Shown: in pieces, positions 63,561 to 64,000 of the stretch
Layout: every line of letters begins with the position of its first letter
Position numbering within the stretch: the stretch's first letter is position 1
NCBI GenBank assembly: GCA_038744685.1
Contig: JBCDMB010000002.1
Location: forward strand, 62,001 to 126,000
Length of the DNA: 64,000 bases
Direction: 5' to 3'
Source: Verrucomicrobiota bacterium
Lineage (GTDB): Bacteria; Verrucomicrobiota; Verrucomicrobiia; Opitutales; Puniceicoccaceae
Notes under the pieces: model-generated
Told to the model about the DNA's origin: nothing
The model's input: the letters and a program-made list of their open reading frames with translations, nothing else
Database searches by the model: none
Program-made: the position numbers and the translations under genes

Positions 63561-64000
63561 CTAGGAACTATTTTTTCTCCTGCGAATGTTTCCTTGGGTG
63601 TTCTCTTGGTTCGCCCCGTATTGAGCCCGAAGAGTCTCCAATTCGTCTTTTAAGCTGGCGACAATTCCTGAGTATTCCGGGTTGTTGTAAACATTGTTCA
63701 TTTCAGAAGGGTCCTTTTCCAGGTCGAAAAGCTCCCACTCTTCTCCTCCCGGCACATCCCGACCGTAAAAGCGGATCAATTTGTAACGACCTCCAAAAAC
63801 CCCTTCATGCCGGCGCACGCTGTGGATACCCGGATACTCGTAATAGTGGTAGTAGAGGGAATCGCGCCAATCAGATGGTTTCGTTCCTGCAAGAAGCGGA
63901 ACGATGCTCCTTCCATGAAGATCTTCCGGAACCGGCTCTCCAGCCAATTCCAAGAAGGTGCCCGCCATGTCAATATTCTGGACGAGATCCTCGTTGACGG
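63561..64000 (-). CDS. Secreted sulfatase, C-terminal part (5' end outside window)
   Basis: The last ~146 codons of a sulfatase reading in from the right edge; the frame remains open to 64000. It matches the end of the 25745-27322 enzyme closely (VQNIDMAGTFLELAG, DSLYYHYYEYPGIHSVRRH, GEEWELFDLEKDP, ending ENTQGNIRRRK). The active-site cysteine is outside the window. It should be an N-acetylglucosamine-6-sulfatase/heparan-sulfatase-like branch member; the second such gene indicates a duplication at the two ends of the region. Confidence 0.9.
   Translation of the reverse strand, partial: VNEDLVQNIDMAGTFLELAGEPVPEDLHGRSIVPLLAGTKPSDWRDSLYYHYYEYPGIHSVRRHEGVFGGRYKLIRFYGRDVPGGEEWELFDLEKDPSEMNNVYNNPEYSGIVASLKDELETLRAQYGANQENTQGNIRRRKNSS

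Noticed and set aside
1-64000. CRISPR arrays, tRNA or rRNA genes, exosortase, TonB/Sus-type transporters
   Set aside because: I looked for regularly spaced repeats, cloverleaf-type sequences and matching proteins on both strands and saw none.

Overview
The window looks like a polysaccharide-degradation region from a marine member of the Verrucomicrobiota (Opitutae-like) or a close relative in the PVC group. The evidence is the very high number of secreted formylglycine-type sulfatases, three PEP-CTERM proteins ending in an arginine cluster, Tat-exported Gfo/Idh/MocA oxidoreductases, large secreted proteins with Fn3 and LamG-like modules, and a GGAGGGACGCC-type palindromic intergenic repeat. 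The taxonomic call is inference; there is no rRNA or other marker gene in the window.

Layout. 1-6.1 kb: end of a probable TIM-barrel glycosidase, an ankyrin protein, an MFS transporter, a DoxX-like protein, a Tat-exported oxidoreductase and a lipoprotein. 6.6-11.3 kb: a plus-strand run of sulfatases, one of them gutted by an internal deletion. 11.4-14.1 kb: two orphan small genes, a lactonase-like beta-propeller and a PAS-AraC regulator. 14.2-29.5 kb: a very compact plus-strand operon, most genes overlapping by 1-4 bases. It encodes an SDR, PfkB kinase, SIS protein, FAD oxidoreductase, MetE-core protein, UlaG-like MBL lactonase, PTE-like amidohydrolase, two Gfo/Idh/MocA oxidoreductases and a nucleoside/sugar-type symporter, followed by a GH26 enzyme, a sulfatase, a secreted sugar isomerase-like protein and another exported oxidoreductase. 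29.8-32.4 kb: a double beta-helix pectate-lyase-like protein flanked on both sides by copies of a small inverted-repeat element. 32.9-64 kb: mostly minus-strand secreted enzymes: ten more complete sulfatases and one cut by the window edge, two GH26 enzymes, a 1410-residue haem/Fn3/LamG protein and three PEP-CTERM proteins.

In total I count 16 sulfatase loci (14 complete, one deleted remnant, one cut by the window edge) and three GH26 proteins, but no sulfatase-maturating enzyme, no porin/TonB system and no exosortase. The simplest reading is a system for an extensively sulfated, probably mannan-like polymer: surface and periplasmic desulfation, GH26 backbone cleavage, uptake by MFS symporters, and cytoplasmic oxidation, isomerisation and lactone hydrolysis by the 14-23 kb operon.

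Two observations stand out. First, two PEP-CTERM proteins carry body domains that recur as N-terminal domains of two giant sulfatases encoded nearby, which suggests paired surface-anchored and enzyme-borne versions of the same binding modules. Second, a palindromic motif (consensus TGAWWAAACGWTT, LacI-operator-like) lies in at least seven non-coding gaps in front of these genes and may define a local regulon whose regulator is not in the window.
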